From NCBI RefSeq assembly GCF_001428805.1, contig NZ_LMIS01000001.1:310001-374000 (forward strand): 64,000 nucleotides of DNA, written 5' to 3'. The DNA comes from Aeromicrobium sp. Root236 (lineage in GTDB: Bacteria > Actinomycetota > Actinomycetes > Propionibacteriales > Nocardioidaceae). Position numbers and translations under genes: made by a program. Positions 25,906 through 35,952 of the stretch are shown in pieces. Below the pieces are notes generated by a model. It worked only from the letters and a program-made list of their open reading frames with translations, was not told where the DNA came from and made no database searches. Position 1 is the stretch's first letter; each line of letters starts with the position of its first letter.

Positions 25906-26744
25906 TGGTCGGCGCACGCGACACCGCCAGCGTCCTGGCGGCCCGGGCCGACGCCCGCGCCCAGGGGTCGAACGTCTCGGACTGGATGCCGTACCTGCCG
26001 GCAGCCACCTCACCGTTCGCACCTGCAGACGTCGACCCATCGGCGCTCGTCTGGGCCGAGACCGTGGCGCCGGGCGGCTACACCCACAAGGTGGTGGCAC
26101 GCGGCACCCGGCTCCGGCTCGAGGACGTCACCGGTGACGCCTGCGCCCACGTCCTGGTGCTCAACGCGCTCGAGCCATGGGAGCGGCTCAACGTCGCGGA
26201 CACGCAGAAGATCCCGTGGCAGGCCTATCTCGGTGCCGGTCACCCCTTGCTGTCGGGGGAGGGCCGGGTGCTGGCGACCGTCGTCGCGGACACGTCGGCG
26301 CATCACGACGCGTTCTGCGGCACGTCCTCGGACGAGTGGAACGTGGCCAAGTACGGCGACGCAGCGCCGCAGGGGCCGAGTCCCTCCGGCCGGGCGCTGC
26401 TCACCCTCGCCGGGGTCAAGCACGGTCTCACTCCGCGCGACCTGCCGCCGTCGGTGTCGTTCTTCCAAGGCGTACGCGTCGAGGAGGACGGGGCTCTGGC
26501 GTGGCAGGGCTCGGCAGGACCGGGGACGTACGTCGACATGGTCGCCGAGATGCCGCTGATCGTGCTGGTCGCCAACGTCCCGCACCCGCTCGACCCGCGT
26601 ACGGACTACATCGCCGGTCCGCTGCGGGTCCATGCCTGGCGCAGCGAGCCGAGCGGCCCAGCCGATGAGCACTACGGCGCGTCGCCCGAGCGTGAGCGCG
26701 CCTATCTGAACACGACCGACTACCTGGAGGCGAGGGGCCTGTGA
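25905..26744 (+). CDS. Urea-amidolyase-associated protein UAAP1-like; carboxyguanidine deiminase subunit
   Basis: 279 residues of the DUF1989 family. GDACAHVLVLNALEPWERLNVADT and HHDAFCGTSS are the conserved cores. These proteins, long annotated as urea-carboxylase-associated, were shown to form with their partner the carboxyguanidine deiminase CgdAB, releasing ammonia from carboxyguanidine to give allophanate. Unlike the next gene product, its C-terminal motif reads NVPHPLDPR instead of the Cys-rich NCPQMNNPCN, so the metal/catalytic site probably resides in the partner (inference). ATG overlaps the permease stop; its own stop overlaps the next start (26741). Confidence 0.85.
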   Translation: MVGARDTASVLAARADARAQGSNVSDWMPYLPAATSPFAPADVDPSALVWAETVAPGGYTHKVVARGTRLRLEDVTGDACAHVLVLNALEPWERLNVADTQKIPWQAYLGAGHPLLSGEGRVLATVVADTSAHHDAFCGTSSDEWNVAKYGDAAPQGPSPSGRALLTLAGVKHGLTPRDLPPSVSFFQGVRVEEDGALAWQGSAGPGTYVDMVAEMPLIVLVANVPHPLDPRTDYIAGPLRVHAWRSEPSGPADEHYGASPERERAYLNTTDYLEARGL

Positions 26745-27460
26745 GCACCGAGACCGTCGAAGCGATCCGCACCACCGTGCCGGTGGGCGCCCGGTACGCA
26801 CCGGGTTCCCGGTTCGACTGGAGCGAGGCTCTCGTGCCGGGCGACGTCGTGCTGGACGAGCGCGTGGCACCCAACGCGCCCTGGTCTGCGGTGGTCCGCG
26901 CCGGCGACGTGCTGACGATCGTTGACGTCGGTGGCAACCAGTCCGCCGACTGCCTGATGTTCAACGCCCACGACACCTCGGAGCGCTACAGCGTGCCCGA
27001 CACCCTCACGTGGCAGGGCAATGCGTACGTCCGGGAGGGCACGGTGCTGCGATCGGGGCTCGGTCGGCCGCTGATGACCGTCGTCGGCAACGAGATCGAC
27101 CGGCAGGACACGATCGGCGGCGCCTGCAGCAAGGAGTCGAACACGCTTCGCTACGGCCACCACACGGCGTACCAGCACGGCTGCCGCGAGAACTTCCTCG
27201 CCGAGGCGAGCCGCCACGGGCTGACCTCGCGCGACCTGGTGTCCAACCTCAACTGGTTCATGAACGTCCCCGTGGAGGCCGACGGTGCCCTCGGCATCGT
27301 CGACGGGCTGTCGGCACCCGGTCGCCGCGTGGCGATCCGCGCCGACATGGACGTGCTGGTGATCGTGTCCAACTGCCCGCAGATGAACAACCCGTGCAAC
27401 GAGTTCAACCCCACCCCGCTGCGCATGATCGTGACCCGGAACGAGGACGCCGTCCGATGA
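26741..27460 (+). CDS. Urea-amidolyase-associated protein UAAP2-like; carboxyguanidine deiminase subunit
   Basis: 239 residues, DUF1989 family. Conserved Cys/His motifs are complete: GGNQSADCLMFNAHD, GGACSKESNTLRYGHHTAY, QHGCRENFL and the hallmark NCPQMNNPCNEFNPTPLR near the C-terminus, consistent with a metal-dependent deiminase. With the preceding protein it is predicted to form the CgdAB heteromer acting after the carboxylase. GTG 26741 and the downstream ATG 27457 both overlap neighbouring stops by 4 nt, giving stoichiometric translation. Confidence 0.88.
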   Translation: MSTETVEAIRTTVPVGARYAPGSRFDWSEALVPGDVVLDERVAPNAPWSAVVRAGDVLTIVDVGGNQSADCLMFNAHDTSERYSVPDTLTWQGNAYVREGTVLRSGLGRPLMTVVGNEIDRQDTIGGACSKESNTLRYGHHTAYQHGCRENFLAEASRHGLTSRDLVSNLNWFMNVPVEADGALGIVDGLSAPGRRVAIRADMDVLVIVSNCPQMNNPCNEFNPTPLRMIVTRNEDAVR

Positions 27461-30400
27461 GCTTCGACACCCTGCTGATCGCCAACCGCGGGGAGATCGC
27501 CCGCCGCATCGTGCGCTCGGCCAACGATCTCGGCCTGCGCACCGTCGCGGTCTACTCCGAGGCCGATCGCGCAGCGCCGCACGTACGAGAGGCCGACGAG
27601 GCCGTGCTGCTCGGCCCGGCCCCGGCACGTGACTCGTACCTGCGGATCGAGGCTGTTCTCGACGCGGCAGCGCGTACGGGCGCCGGCGCGATCCACCCCG
27701 GCTACGGCTTCCTGTCCGAGAGCGCCGACTTCGCGCGTGCCGTGGAGGACGCCGGGATGGCGTTCGTCGGCCCGACGCCGCGCCAGATCGAGTGGTTCGG
27801 CAGCAAGCACACCGCCCGTGAGCTGGCTGAGAAGGCCGGGGTGCCGATGCTCGTCGGCACCGGCCTGCTCGACTCGGCGGAGGACGCCGTACGCGAGGCG
27901 CAGCGGGTCGGCCTGCCCGTCATGGTCAAGGCGACCGGCGGGGGAGGCGGCATCGGGATGCAGGCCTGCGCCACGGTCGAGGAGGTGCGCTCAGCGTACG
28001 AGCGGGTGGTCCGTCAGGCCGAGGCGTCGTTCGGCTCCTCCGGCGTGTTCCTCGAGCGGCTCGTCCGTCCGGCGCGGCACGTCGAGGTGCAGGTCTTCGG
28101 CGACGGTGACGGTCGCATCGCGGTCATCGGCGACCGCGACTGCTCGTTGCAGCGCCGCAACCAGAAGGTCATCGAGGAGGCTCCGGCGCCCGCGTTGCCT
28201 GATCACGTACGGGCGGCGATGCACGAGGCTGCCGCGTCACTGGCCGCCTCCGTCGACTACCGCTCCGCAGGCACCGTCGAGTTCGTCTACGACCCCGTTC
28301 GGGAGGAGGCTGCGTTCCTCGAGGTCAACACCCGCCTGCAGGTCGAGCACCCGGTGACCGAGATGGTCTACGGCGTCGACCTCGTGGAGCTGATGCTGCG
28401 ACTGGCGCGCGACGGTGCTGAACGGATCGAAGGCATCTTCGACCGCACGTGGTCCGCGGACGGCGTCGCCGTGGAGGCTCGCGTGTACGCCGAGGACCCC
28501 GCGAAGGACAACGTCCCGTCGAGCGGGTTGGTGACCCGTGCGGTGTTCCCCGGGCAGGACGCTCCCGCTCTGCCGGACGTACGCGTCGACAGCTGGATCG
28601 AGACCGGCCTCGAGGTCTCCCCGTTCTACGACCCGATGCTGGCGAAGGTCATCGCCTTGGCGCCGTCGAGGGACGCGGCGCTCGACCTCCTCGGCGAGGG
28701 TCTCGCGACGAGTCGTGTCGACGGCGTCGTGACGAACCTCGGGCTGCTTCGCGATCTCGCCGACGGCGACGCGCTCCGCAGCGCGACGCACTCCACCTCG
28801 ACGCTGTCGACGACGGAGGACCCGGATCCGCGCATCGACGTGATCGAGGCCGGTGCGATGACCACGGTGCAGGACCTGCCCGGCCGCATCGGCCACTGGC
28901 AGGTCGGCGTGCCGCCGTCGGGGCCGATGGATGCCGTCTCGCTGCGCGAGGCGAACCTCGCCGTCGGCAACCCCGAGGGTGCGCCGGGGCTCGAGGTCAC
29001 CGCGACCGGGCCCACCCTGCGGTTCTCCTACCCGGCCGTCGTGTGCGTGACCGGCGCACCGGCCGAGGTCACGATCGACGGCGAGGCCGCGCCCATGTGG
29101 GAGCCGCTCGACGTGGGCGCCGGATCGGTGCTCGCGATCGGCACGGCGGCAGGTCCCGGTCTCCGGCTGGCGATCGCCGTACGCGGTGGCATCGACGTGC
29201 CGACCTATCTCGGCAGCGCGTCGACGTTCACGCTCGGCGGCTTCGGCGGTCATGGTGGGCGGGCGCTCGTGCCCGGTGACGTGCTGCGCCCGGGATCGCA
29301 GGACGCCGAGGCGGACCACCCGGCGTTCGCCGAGGGTGCGACGCTGACACGCATCGGCGGCCCGACGCCGCCGGAACGACGCCCGCACCTGACGTCGTCG
29401 TGGGAGGTCGGCGTCACCGAGGGCCCCCACGCTGCGCCCGAGTTCTTCACCCGCGACGACATCGACACGCTCTACGCGACCGACTACGAGGTGCACTTCA
29501 ACTCCGCTCGCACGGGCGTACGTCTCATGGGTCCGCGACCGACCTGGGCCCGCAGCGACGGTGGCGAGGCCGGGCTGCACCCCTCCAACATCCATGACAC
29601 GCCGTACGCCGTCGGCGCGCTCGACTTCACCGGTGACACGCCGATCATCCTGGGTCCCGACGGGCCCTCGCTCGGCGGCTTCGTGTGCCCGGCGGTCGTG
29701 GCGAGCGGTGAGCTGTGGAAGCTCGGCCAGCTGCGGCCGGGGGACACCGTGCGCTTCGTCCCGGTGCGCGAGGCGGACGCCGCGGCGCTCGACTCGCACC
29801 GAGCTGCGGTGACCGTGCCGACGAGGGGTGGCGACGGGGACGACGGAGTGATCGCGCGCCTCGAACCGACCGCTGGCGGACGGCCCGCGGTGACGTACCG
29901 GCGCGACGGCGACGACAACCTGCTCGTCGAGTACGGCGCCCAGGTGCTCGACCTTGGCTTGCGCATGCGCGTGCACGCGCTGATGACCCGGCTGCAGGAG
30001 GTGGCACCGGCGGGCATCCTCGACGTCACGCCCGGGATCCGCTCGCTGCAGGTGCACACCGATGCCAACGTGATCGGCGCGGCCCGGCTCGCCGGCCTGA
30101 TGCAGGAGATCGAGCACGACCTGCCGGCCACCAACGAGCTCGTCGTGCCGTCGCGCAGGGTCCGGCTGCCGCTGTCGTGGGACGACCCGGCGACCAGGCT
30201 GGCCACCGAGCGCTACATGGCGGGCGTACGCGATGACGCCCCGTGGACGCCGTGGAACATCGAGTTCATCCGCCGCATCAATGGGCTGGAATCGGTCGAC
30301 GACGTGCACAGCACCGTCTTCGGCGCCAGCTACCTGGTGCTGGGCCTCGGCGACGTCTACCTCGGCGCTCCGGTGGCCACGCCGCTCGACCCACGGCACC

Positions 30401-31101
30401 GGCTGGTCACGACCAAGTACAACCCGGCACGGACGTGGACGGCGGAGAACTCGGTCGGGATCGGCGGGGCGTACCTCTGCATCTACGGCATGGAGGGCCC
30501 CGGCGGCTACCAGCTCGTCGGCCGCACGACGCAGGTGTGGAACAGCTTCCGCCGCGGCGGGCTCTCCGACGAGCAACCCTGGGCGCTGCGGTTCTTCGAC
30601 CGGATCGAGTGGTACCCGGTCTCGGCCGAGGAGCTGCTCGAGCTGCGGGCCGAGACTGCCGCCGGGCGCGGACCCGTCGACACCGAGGACGGCCTCTTCG
30701 CGCTCGCGGACCACGAGCGCTTCCTCGCCGACAACGCGGAGTCGATCGGGGACTTCCGTGCGCAACAGGCTGCGGCGTTCGAGGCCGAGAAGGAACGTTG
30801 GCGCGCCTCGGGCGAGTTCGACGTCAAGCCCGAACCACCCGCCGCCGTTGCCGGAGCGCCAGTGGACATCCCGCCCGGCAGCACCCCCGTGCTGGCGCCG
30901 TTCGTGTCCAGCGTCTGGCAGGTCGCGGTCGAGCTCGGCGCCCAGGTGCGAGCCGGCGACCGCGTCGTGGCGCTCGAGGCGATGAAGATGGAGACACCGA
31001 TGAGCTCGCCGGTCGACGGCGAGGTCGTGGAGATCTATGTGGCGCCCGGCGAGCAGGTCACCCCCGGACAGGTACTGATGGCGATCAAGGAGCAGGCATG
31101 A
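27457..31101 (+). CDS. Biotin-dependent urea/guanidine carboxylase
   Basis: 1214 residues, full length for the family. Order: biotin carboxylase domain (about 1-450; LLIANRGEIARRIVRSA, ATP loop KATGGGGGIGMQ, FLEVNTRLQVEHPVTE), then AHS1/AHS2-type carboxyltransferase (about 470-1100; GMTTVQDLPGRIGHWQVGVPPSGPMD, LGPDGPSLGGFVCPA, KYNPARTWTAENSVGIGG) and a biotinyl domain with EAMKMET carrying the biotinylated Lys near residue 1180. The ATP-dependent reaction carboxylates urea or guanidine; co-occurrence with CgdAB points to guanidine. ATG overlaps the upstream stop and the stop overlaps the allophanate hydrolase start. Confidence 0.93.
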   Translation: MSFDTLLIANRGEIARRIVRSANDLGLRTVAVYSEADRAAPHVREADEAVLLGPAPARDSYLRIEAVLDAAARTGAGAIHPGYGFLSESADFARAVEDAGMAFVGPTPRQIEWFGSKHTARELAEKAGVPMLVGTGLLDSAEDAVREAQRVGLPVMVKATGGGGGIGMQACATVEEVRSAYERVVRQAEASFGSSGVFLERLVRPARHVEVQVFGDGDGRIAVIGDRDCSLQRRNQKVIEEAPAPALPDHVRAAMHEAAASLAASVDYRSAGTVEFVYDPVREEAAFLEVNTRLQVEHPVTEMVYGVDLVELMLRLARDGAERIEGIFDRTWSADGVAVEARVYAEDPAKDNVPSSGLVTRAVFPGQDAPALPDVRVDSWIETGLEVSPFYDPMLAKVIALAPSRDAALDLLGEGLATSRVDGVVTNLGLLRDLADGDALRSATHSTSTLSTTEDPDPRIDVIEAGAMTTVQDLPGRIGHWQVGVPPSGPMDAVSLREANLAVGNPEGAPGLEVTATGPTLRFSYPAVVCVTGAPAEVTIDGEAAPMWEPLDVGAGSVLAIGTAAGPGLRLAIAVRGGIDVPTYLGSASTFTLGGFGGHGGRALVPGDVLRPGSQDAEADHPAFAEGATLTRIGGPTPPERRPHLTSSWEVGVTEGPHAAPEFFTRDDIDTLYATDYEVHFNSARTGVRLMGPRPTWARSDGGEAGLHPSNIHDTPYAVGALDFTGDTPIILGPDGPSLGGFVCPAVVASGELWKLGQLRPGDTVRFVPVREADAAALDSHRAAVTVPTRGGDGDDGVIARLEPTAGGRPAVTYRRDGDDNLLVEYGAQVLDLGLRMRVHALMTRLQEVAPAGILDVTPGIRSLQVHTDANVIGAARLAGLMQEIEHDLPATNELVVPSRRVRLPLSWDDPATRLATERYMAGVRDDAPWTPWNIEFIRRINGLESVDDVHSTVFGASYLVLGLGDVYLGAPVATPLDPRHRLVTTKYNPARTWTAENSVGIGGAYLCIYGMEGPGGYQLVGRTTQVWNSFRRGGLSDEQPWALRFFDRIEWYPVSAEELLELRAETAAGRGPVDTEDGLFALADHERFLADNAESIGDFRAQQAAAFEAEKERWRASGEFDVKPEPPAAVAGAPVDIPPGSTPVLAPFVSSVWQVAVELGAQVRAGDRVVALEAMKMETPMSSPVDGEVVEIYVAPGEQVTPGQVLMAIKEQA

Positions 31102-32780
31102 CAGCGACCGAGCGGGTCACCGCGGCATACGAGCGGATCTCGACGATCGACCGGCCCGAGGCGTGGATCCACCTGCGCACGCTCGACGACGCACTCGCGG
31201 AGGCGGCTGCGGTCGACGCACGTGTGGCGGCGGGGGAGTCACTGCCGCTGGCGGGGCTGACGGCAGCGGTCAAGGACAACATCGACGTGGCCGGCATGCC
31301 GACGACGGCGGGCGCAGCGTCGTACCGCTATGTGCCGGACGCGGACTCGACCGCCGTCGCTCGGCTGCGCGCTGCCGGCGCGATCGTGCTCGGCAAGACC
31401 AACCTCGACCAGTTCGCCACGGGGCTGGTCGGCACCCGCAGTCCGTACGGCGCCGTGCGCAACGCCTGGGACCCGAGCCGCATCTCCGGCGGATCGAGCT
31501 CAGGGTCGGCCGTCATGGTGGCTCTCGGCGTCGCCGACATCGCGCTCGGGACCGACACCGCCGGGTCCGGGCGGGTGCCGGCGGCTCTCAACGGCATCGT
31601 CGGGGTCAAGCCGACCAAGGGCTTGATCCCGACCACGGGCGTCGTGCCGGCGTGCCGGAGCCTCGACTGCGTGACGGTGTTCGCCCGCGAGCTCGGGCTG
31701 GCTCGTACGACGGTCGAGCTGCTCAGCGGCCCCGACGGGATCGACCCCGGAGCGCGAGGCGACAGACCGGCTCAGCTCACAACGGCGCCGCCACGGATCG
31801 CGGTCCCTGCCGCCGGCAACCTCGAGGGCCTCGCCGACGGCTGGGCCGAGGCGTTCGGCGCGGTCGTCGCGCGACTCGCCGGCGCCGGTGTCGAGGTCGT
31901 GCCGGTCGACATCACGCCGCTGCTGCGCGCCGCCGAGCTGCTGTACGGCGGTGCGTTCGTGGCCGAACGCACGGCGGCCGTCGGCGACCACATCACGAAG
32001 CACGCCGACCTCATCGGCACCGACCTCGACCCGACGGTCGCGGCGATCGTGCAGGGCGGGTCCGACGCGACGGCGGTCGACTACTTCCGGGACCTCGAGC
32101 GGCTGGAGCGGCTCGGCGCGGAGGGGCACGAGCTGCTCGACGGCTTCGCCGCACTGCTGACCCCGACGACGACCTGGCACCCGACCCTGAGGGAGGTGGC
32201 CGCCGATCCGGTGGGCGCCAACAGCCGCATGGGGCGCTACACCAACTTCGCCAACCTGCTGGACATGTCGTCGCTGGCGGTGCCTGCGGGCAGCGTCGAC
32301 GGTCTGCCGTTTGGCGTGATGCTGACCGGGCGGGCGTTCGACGACCGGCTGCTGGCCGAGATCGCCCAGCTGCTCCCGGGAGTCACGGTCGACCTGCTCG
32401 TGGTCGGCGCCCATCTCAGCGGGCAGCCGCTCAACCACCAGCTGGTGTCGGCGGGCGGGACGCTCGTCGCTGACGTACGGACCGCCGAGGCGTACCGGCT
32501 GCACGCGCTCGACACCCAGCCGCCCAAGCCCGGTCTCGTACGAGTTGCTGACGGCGGCGTGAGCGTCCCGGGCGAGGTCTGGCGCATACCGGCCGCCGGA
32601 TTCGGCAGGTTCGTGGGCGCGCTGCCTGCGCCGATGGTGATCGGGACCGTCGACCTCGACGACGGCACGTCCGTCACCGGATTCCTCTGCGAGCCGTACG
32701 CCTTGGCGGGTGCTCGCGACATCAGCGACCTCGGTGGCTGGCGCGCGTACGTCGGCGCCGTGACAGGATCCGGTGCATGA
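31098..32780 (+). CDS. atzF: Allophanate hydrolase
   Basis: 560 residues. The amidase-signature domain contains the Ser-cisSer-Lys triad: Lys in TAAVKDNIDVAG (about 59), the Ser-rich SGGSSSGSAVMVA loop and GTDTAGSGRVPAALNG with the nucleophile. The C-terminal about 130 residues (from VDLLVVGAHLSGQPLNHQL) form the second domain typical of AtzF/DUR1-type allophanate hydrolases that completes breakdown of N-carboxycarbamate. Net reaction: allophanate to 2 NH3 and 2 CO2. Overlaps neighbours on both sides (ATGA). Confidence 0.93.
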   Translation: MTATERVTAAYERISTIDRPEAWIHLRTLDDALAEAAAVDARVAAGESLPLAGLTAAVKDNIDVAGMPTTAGAASYRYVPDADSTAVARLRAAGAIVLGKTNLDQFATGLVGTRSPYGAVRNAWDPSRISGGSSSGSAVMVALGVADIALGTDTAGSGRVPAALNGIVGVKPTKGLIPTTGVVPACRSLDCVTVFARELGLARTTVELLSGPDGIDPGARGDRPAQLTTAPPRIAVPAAGNLEGLADGWAEAFGAVVARLAGAGVEVVPVDITPLLRAAELLYGGAFVAERTAAVGDHITKHADLIGTDLDPTVAAIVQGGSDATAVDYFRDLERLERLGAEGHELLDGFAALLTPTTTWHPTLREVAADPVGANSRMGRYTNFANLLDMSSLAVPAGSVDGLPFGVMLTGRAFDDRLLAEIAQLLPGVTVDLLVVGAHLSGQPLNHQLVSAGGTLVADVRTAEAYRLHALDTQPPKPGLVRVADGGVSVPGEVWRIPAAGFGRFVGALPAPMVIGTVDLDDGTSVTGFLCEPYALAGARDISDLGGWRAYVGAVTGSGA

Positions 32781-33436
32781 GCACCGACTCGGGCACGCAG
32801 AAGGTCGGCCGTCCCCGCGCGAAGCCGCAGAGCAGCTCCGACCTCGCGCCGCGTGACCAGATCCTGGGTGCCGCGGCCGCATTGTTCGCCGAGCACGGAT
32901 ACGCCGGCACCACGACGCGCGCGATCGCGGAACGCGTCGGCATCCGCCAGGCGTCGCTCTACTACTACTTCGCCGGCAAGGACGAGATCCTCCTGGAGCT
33001 CCTCGAGATCTCTGTGCGACCCAGCCTCGCGTACGTCACGCCGTTGCTCGCCGAGCCCGATCGTCCCGCAGCGCTGTACGCCTTGGCGCTGATCGACGTC
33101 GAGACGCTGATGGCCACGCCGCACAACGTCGGCGTGCTCTACCTGTCGCACGAGGTGCAGCAGCCGCGCTTCGACACGTTCCGCGCGCACCGCGACGAGC
33201 TGGCGTCGGCCTACAAGCGGCTCGTCGACGGCCTGGTCGACGATCCTGCCTTCATCGGCGCGTGCTGCATGCAGCTCGTCGAGATGGTCATCACGCTGCG
33301 CCGCGACGGTGAGCCGGACGCGTCGACGGCGCCCGCGATCGCCACCGCGTGCCTGCGGCTGCTCGGCCTGCCCGAGGACGAGGTGCTCAGGGGCGTCAGC
33401 GCCGGCGAGCGCTTGCTGGCCGCATTAGCGGACTGA
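32777..33436 (+). CDS. TetR-family regulator of the guanidine-type operon
   Basis: 219 residues. N-terminal extension with a basic AT-hook-like GRPRAK, then helix-turn-helix: GAAAALFAEHGYAGTTTRAIAERVGIRQASLYYYFAGKDEIL. The C-terminal domain is of AtuR type in length. Its ATG overlaps the allophanate hydrolase stop, so it is co-expressed with the operon and likely reports on a pathway metabolite. The inverted repeat at 24275-24288 is the best operator candidate. Confidence 0.87.
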   Translation: MSTDSGTQKVGRPRAKPQSSSDLAPRDQILGAAAALFAEHGYAGTTTRAIAERVGIRQASLYYYFAGKDEILLELLEISVRPSLAYVTPLLAEPDRPAALYALALIDVETLMATPHNVGVLYLSHEVQQPRFDTFRAHRDELASAYKRLVDGLVDDPAFIGACCMQLVEMVITLRRDGEPDASTAPAIATACLRLLGLPEDEVLRGVSAGERLLAALAD

Positions 33437-33466
33437 CGCTGGGCGTCGGTGCCGCACAATGAAGAT

Positions 33467-33985
33467 GTGACGATCCACTCGGACCACCCGTTCGTACCCG
33501 CTGAGGGCGATCGCGACCAGCTCCGGCGCGTACGTGGCCGTCTGCCGGCGCCGGTCACCGTGTGGGCCACCGGCGAGGGCACTCGGCGGCGCGGGCTGAC
33601 CGTGTCGTCCCTGCTCCTGGCGGCGGGGGATCCCGACCGGGTGCTCGGCCTGATCGACCCGGACTCCGACTTCTGGGAGGCGGAGCCGAACACCTGGACC
33701 GTCAACGTGCTGGGCGCCGAGCACCGGTTCCTCGCCGACGCGTTCGCCGGTACGGCACCGGCGCCGGGCGGCCCGTTCACGCTCGGGGACTGGACCGACA
33801 GCGAGTGGGGACCCGTGCTGACCGGAACGGCAGGCTGGATCGGCGTACGCCGTGATGCCGACGAGCCCCGTGAGGTCGGGTGGGGCCTGCTGGTCGAGGG
33901 CATCGTCGAGTCGGTCGCTGTGGGTGAGGCGGATGCTCTGGTGCACCTCCGGGGCCGATACCGCGACCTCGGCGCAACCGACTGA
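33467..33985 (+). CDS. Flavin-reductase-like FMN-binding protein
   Basis: 172 residues. [39 protein letters not shown] and [21 protein letters not shown] match the HpaC/flavin reductase-like split-barrel fold that binds FMN or FAD. It could supply reduced flavin or be a stand-alone flavoprotein. GTG 33467 follows a CACAAT hexamer (33455-33460) by 6 nt with CTGACG about 16 bp further up, so the transcript is probably leaderless and separate from the TetR gene 30 bp upstream. Confidence 0.82.
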   Translation: MTIHSDHPFVPAEGDRDQLRRVRGRLPAPVTVWATGEGTRRRGLTVSSLLLAAGDPDRVLGLIDPDSDFWEAEPNTWTVNVLGAEHRFLADAFAGTAPAPGGPFTLGDWTDSEWGPVLTGTAGWIGVRRDADEPREVGWGLLVEGIVESVAVGEADALVHLRGRYRDLGATD

Positions 33986-34061
33986 GGAGCCCGCCGACTC
34001 GGCGCGGATGGCGCACGTCGATAGACTGACCGCTATGGCTGAGAGCGGGGAGGAGACACCG

Positions 34062-35942
34062 ATGAGCGTTCTCGCGAACCTGACCGGACCCTCCGACCTG
34101 CGCGGCATGAGCGACGACGAGCTCGCTGCGCTGGCGACCGAGATCCGCGAGCTGCTGATCACCTCGGTCGCCTCCAACGGCGGTCACCTCGGACCCAACC
34201 TCGGCGTCGTCGAGCTCGGCATGGCGATCCACCGCGTGTTCGACTCACCGCGCGACCGGGTCGTCTGGGACACCGGCCACCAGGCGTACGTCCACAAGAT
34301 GCTCACCGGCCGCGCCGGCCAGTTCGGGACGCTGCGCAAGGAGGGTGGCCTGTCGGGCTACCCGAGCCGCGCCGAGTCCGAGCACGACTGGGTCGAGAAC
34401 TCGCACGCCTCGACGAGCCTGTCGTACGCCGACGGGATGGCCAAGGCCAACCTGCTGCTCGGCAAGGACGACCACGTCGTCGCCGTCATCGGTGACGGTG
34501 CGCTGACCGGTGGCATGGCCTGGGAGGCGCTCAACAACATCGCCGCCGACAACGACCGCCGCCTCGTCGTGGTGGTGAACGACAACGGCCGCTCTTACAC
34601 CCCGACCGTGGGCGGACTCGCCAACCGGCTCACCGAGATCCGCACCAACCCCAAGTACGAGCCCGCGCTCGGTGCGATCAAGGAGCGGCTCAACCGCTCG
34701 CGCATCGTGGGCCCCGCTGCGTACGAGGCGCTGCACGCGATCAAGAAGGGCGTCAAGGACGCGCTGGCACCGCAGGGCATGTTCGAGGACCTCGGGCTCA
34801 AGTACATCGGCCCCGTCGACGGCCACGACCGTCCCGCCGTCGAGCGCGCGCTGACCCAGGCCAAGAAGTTCGGCGGCCCCGTCCTCGTGCACGTGCTGAC
34901 GACCAAGGGGCAAGGCTACGACATCGCGGTCGCCAACGAGAACGACCAGATGCACCAGGCCAACCCGTTCGACCGGGCCACCGGCGAGGCGGTCAACGTC
35001 GCGCCGGCCGGCTGGACCTCGGTGTTCCGCGACGAGATCGTCCGCATCGCCGACGAGCGTCCCGACATCGTGGCGATCACGGCGGCGATGCTCTATCCCG
35101 TCGGCCTCGACGCGTTCGCCGACAAGTTCCCTGATCGGGTGTTCGACGTCGGCATCGCCGAGCAGCACGCCGTGACCAGCGCCGCCGGGCTCGCGATGGG
35201 CGGCCTGCACCCTGTCGTCGCGGTCTATGCGACGTTCATCAACCGCGCGTTCGACCAGGTGCTGCTCGATGTCGCCCTGCACCGGTGCGGCGTGACGTTC
35301 GTGCTCGACCGGGCCGGCGTCACCGGCGACGACGGTGCCAGCCACAACGGCATGTGGGACATGTCGCTGCTGCAGATCGTGCCGCGCCTGCGACTCGCCG
35401 CTCCGCGTGACGGCTCGCAGCTGCGTGAGCTGCTCCGTGAGGCCGTCGACGTCGACGACGCACCCACCGTCGTGCGGTTCGCCAAGGGTGGCGTGTGCGA
35501 GGACCTCCCGGCGATCGAGCGCATCGGCACGACCGACGTGCTCTCCCGCGACGACGCCAAGGACGTCCTGATCGTCGCGATCGGCTCGTTCGGCCACCTC
35601 GGCGCCGACGCGGCCGAGATCGTACGCGCTGCGGGCCACGGCGTGACGGTCGTCGATCCCCGCTGGGTCAAGCCGATCGACCCCGCGCTCGTCGAGCTCG
35701 CCTCCGGCTACGACCTCGTCGTCACGGTCGAGGACAACGGTCGCCACGGCGGTGTGGGAGCGGCGTTCACCCAGGCCGTACGCGATGCAGGCCATGACGT
35801 GCCGATCCGCGTGCACGGCGTCGAGCAGGAGTTCCTCGACCACGCCAAGCGCGACGTGATCCTCGAACGACTCGGGCTCACACCGCAGGCTGTCGCCGAC
35901 GACACGCTCGCCGCGTTGTCGCGGAATAGCACCGACGGGTGA
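34062..35942 (+). CDS. dxs: 1-deoxy-D-xylulose-5-phosphate synthase
   Basis: 626 residues, normal length. [20 protein letters not shown] opens the TPP domain; the TPP/Mg motif is [16 protein letters not shown] with the ND about 30 residues on (VVVNDN); [20 protein letters not shown] is the central transketolase Pyr signature with the catalytic Glu. It condenses pyruvate and glyceraldehyde 3-phosphate, the first step of the MEP isoprenoid pathway. ATG 34062 follows AGGAG by 6 nt; however TAGACT at 34022-34027 lies 7 nt before in-frame ATG 34035, so a nine-residue longer form from a leaderless start is possible. Confidence 0.95.
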   Translation: MSVLANLTGPSDLRGMSDDELAALATEIRELLITSVASNGGHLGPNLGVVELGMAIHRVFDSPRDRVVWDTGHQAYVHKMLTGRAGQFGTLRKEGGLSGYPSRAESEHDWVENSHASTSLSYADGMAKANLLLGKDDHVVAVIGDGALTGGMAWEALNNIAADNDRRLVVVVNDNGRSYTPTVGGLANRLTEIRTNPKYEPALGAIKERLNRSRIVGPAAYEALHAIKKGVKDALAPQGMFEDLGLKYIGPVDGHDRPAVERALTQAKKFGGPVLVHVLTTKGQGYDIAVANENDQMHQANPFDRATGEAVNVAPAGWTSVFRDEIVRIADERPDIVAITAAMLYPVGLDAFADKFPDRVFDVGIAEQHAVTSAAGLAMGGLHPVVAVYATFINRAFDQVLLDVALHRCGVTFVLDRAGVTGDDGASHNGMWDMSLLQIVPRLRLAAPRDGSQLRELLREAVDVDDAPTVVRFAKGGVCEDLPAIERIGTTDVLSRDDAKDVLIVAIGSFGHLGADAAEIVRAAGHGVTVVDPRWVKPIDPALVELASGYDLVVTVEDNGRHGGVGAAFTQAVRDAGHDVPIRVHGVEQEFLDHAKRDVILERLGLTPQAVADDTLAALSRNSTDG

Positions 35943-35952
35943 GTGGTTGACC

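Noticed and set aside
24573..26744. 723-codon frame whose first part overlaps the permease gene
   Set aside because: Only the part from 25905 encodes a recognisable protein; the upstream Arg/His/Pro-rich extension is out of frame with the permease.
28237..30765. 842-codon open frame opposite the carboxylase gene
   Set aside because: Antisense to conserved carboxylase domains; no recognisable motif and Arg/Val/His-rich composition.
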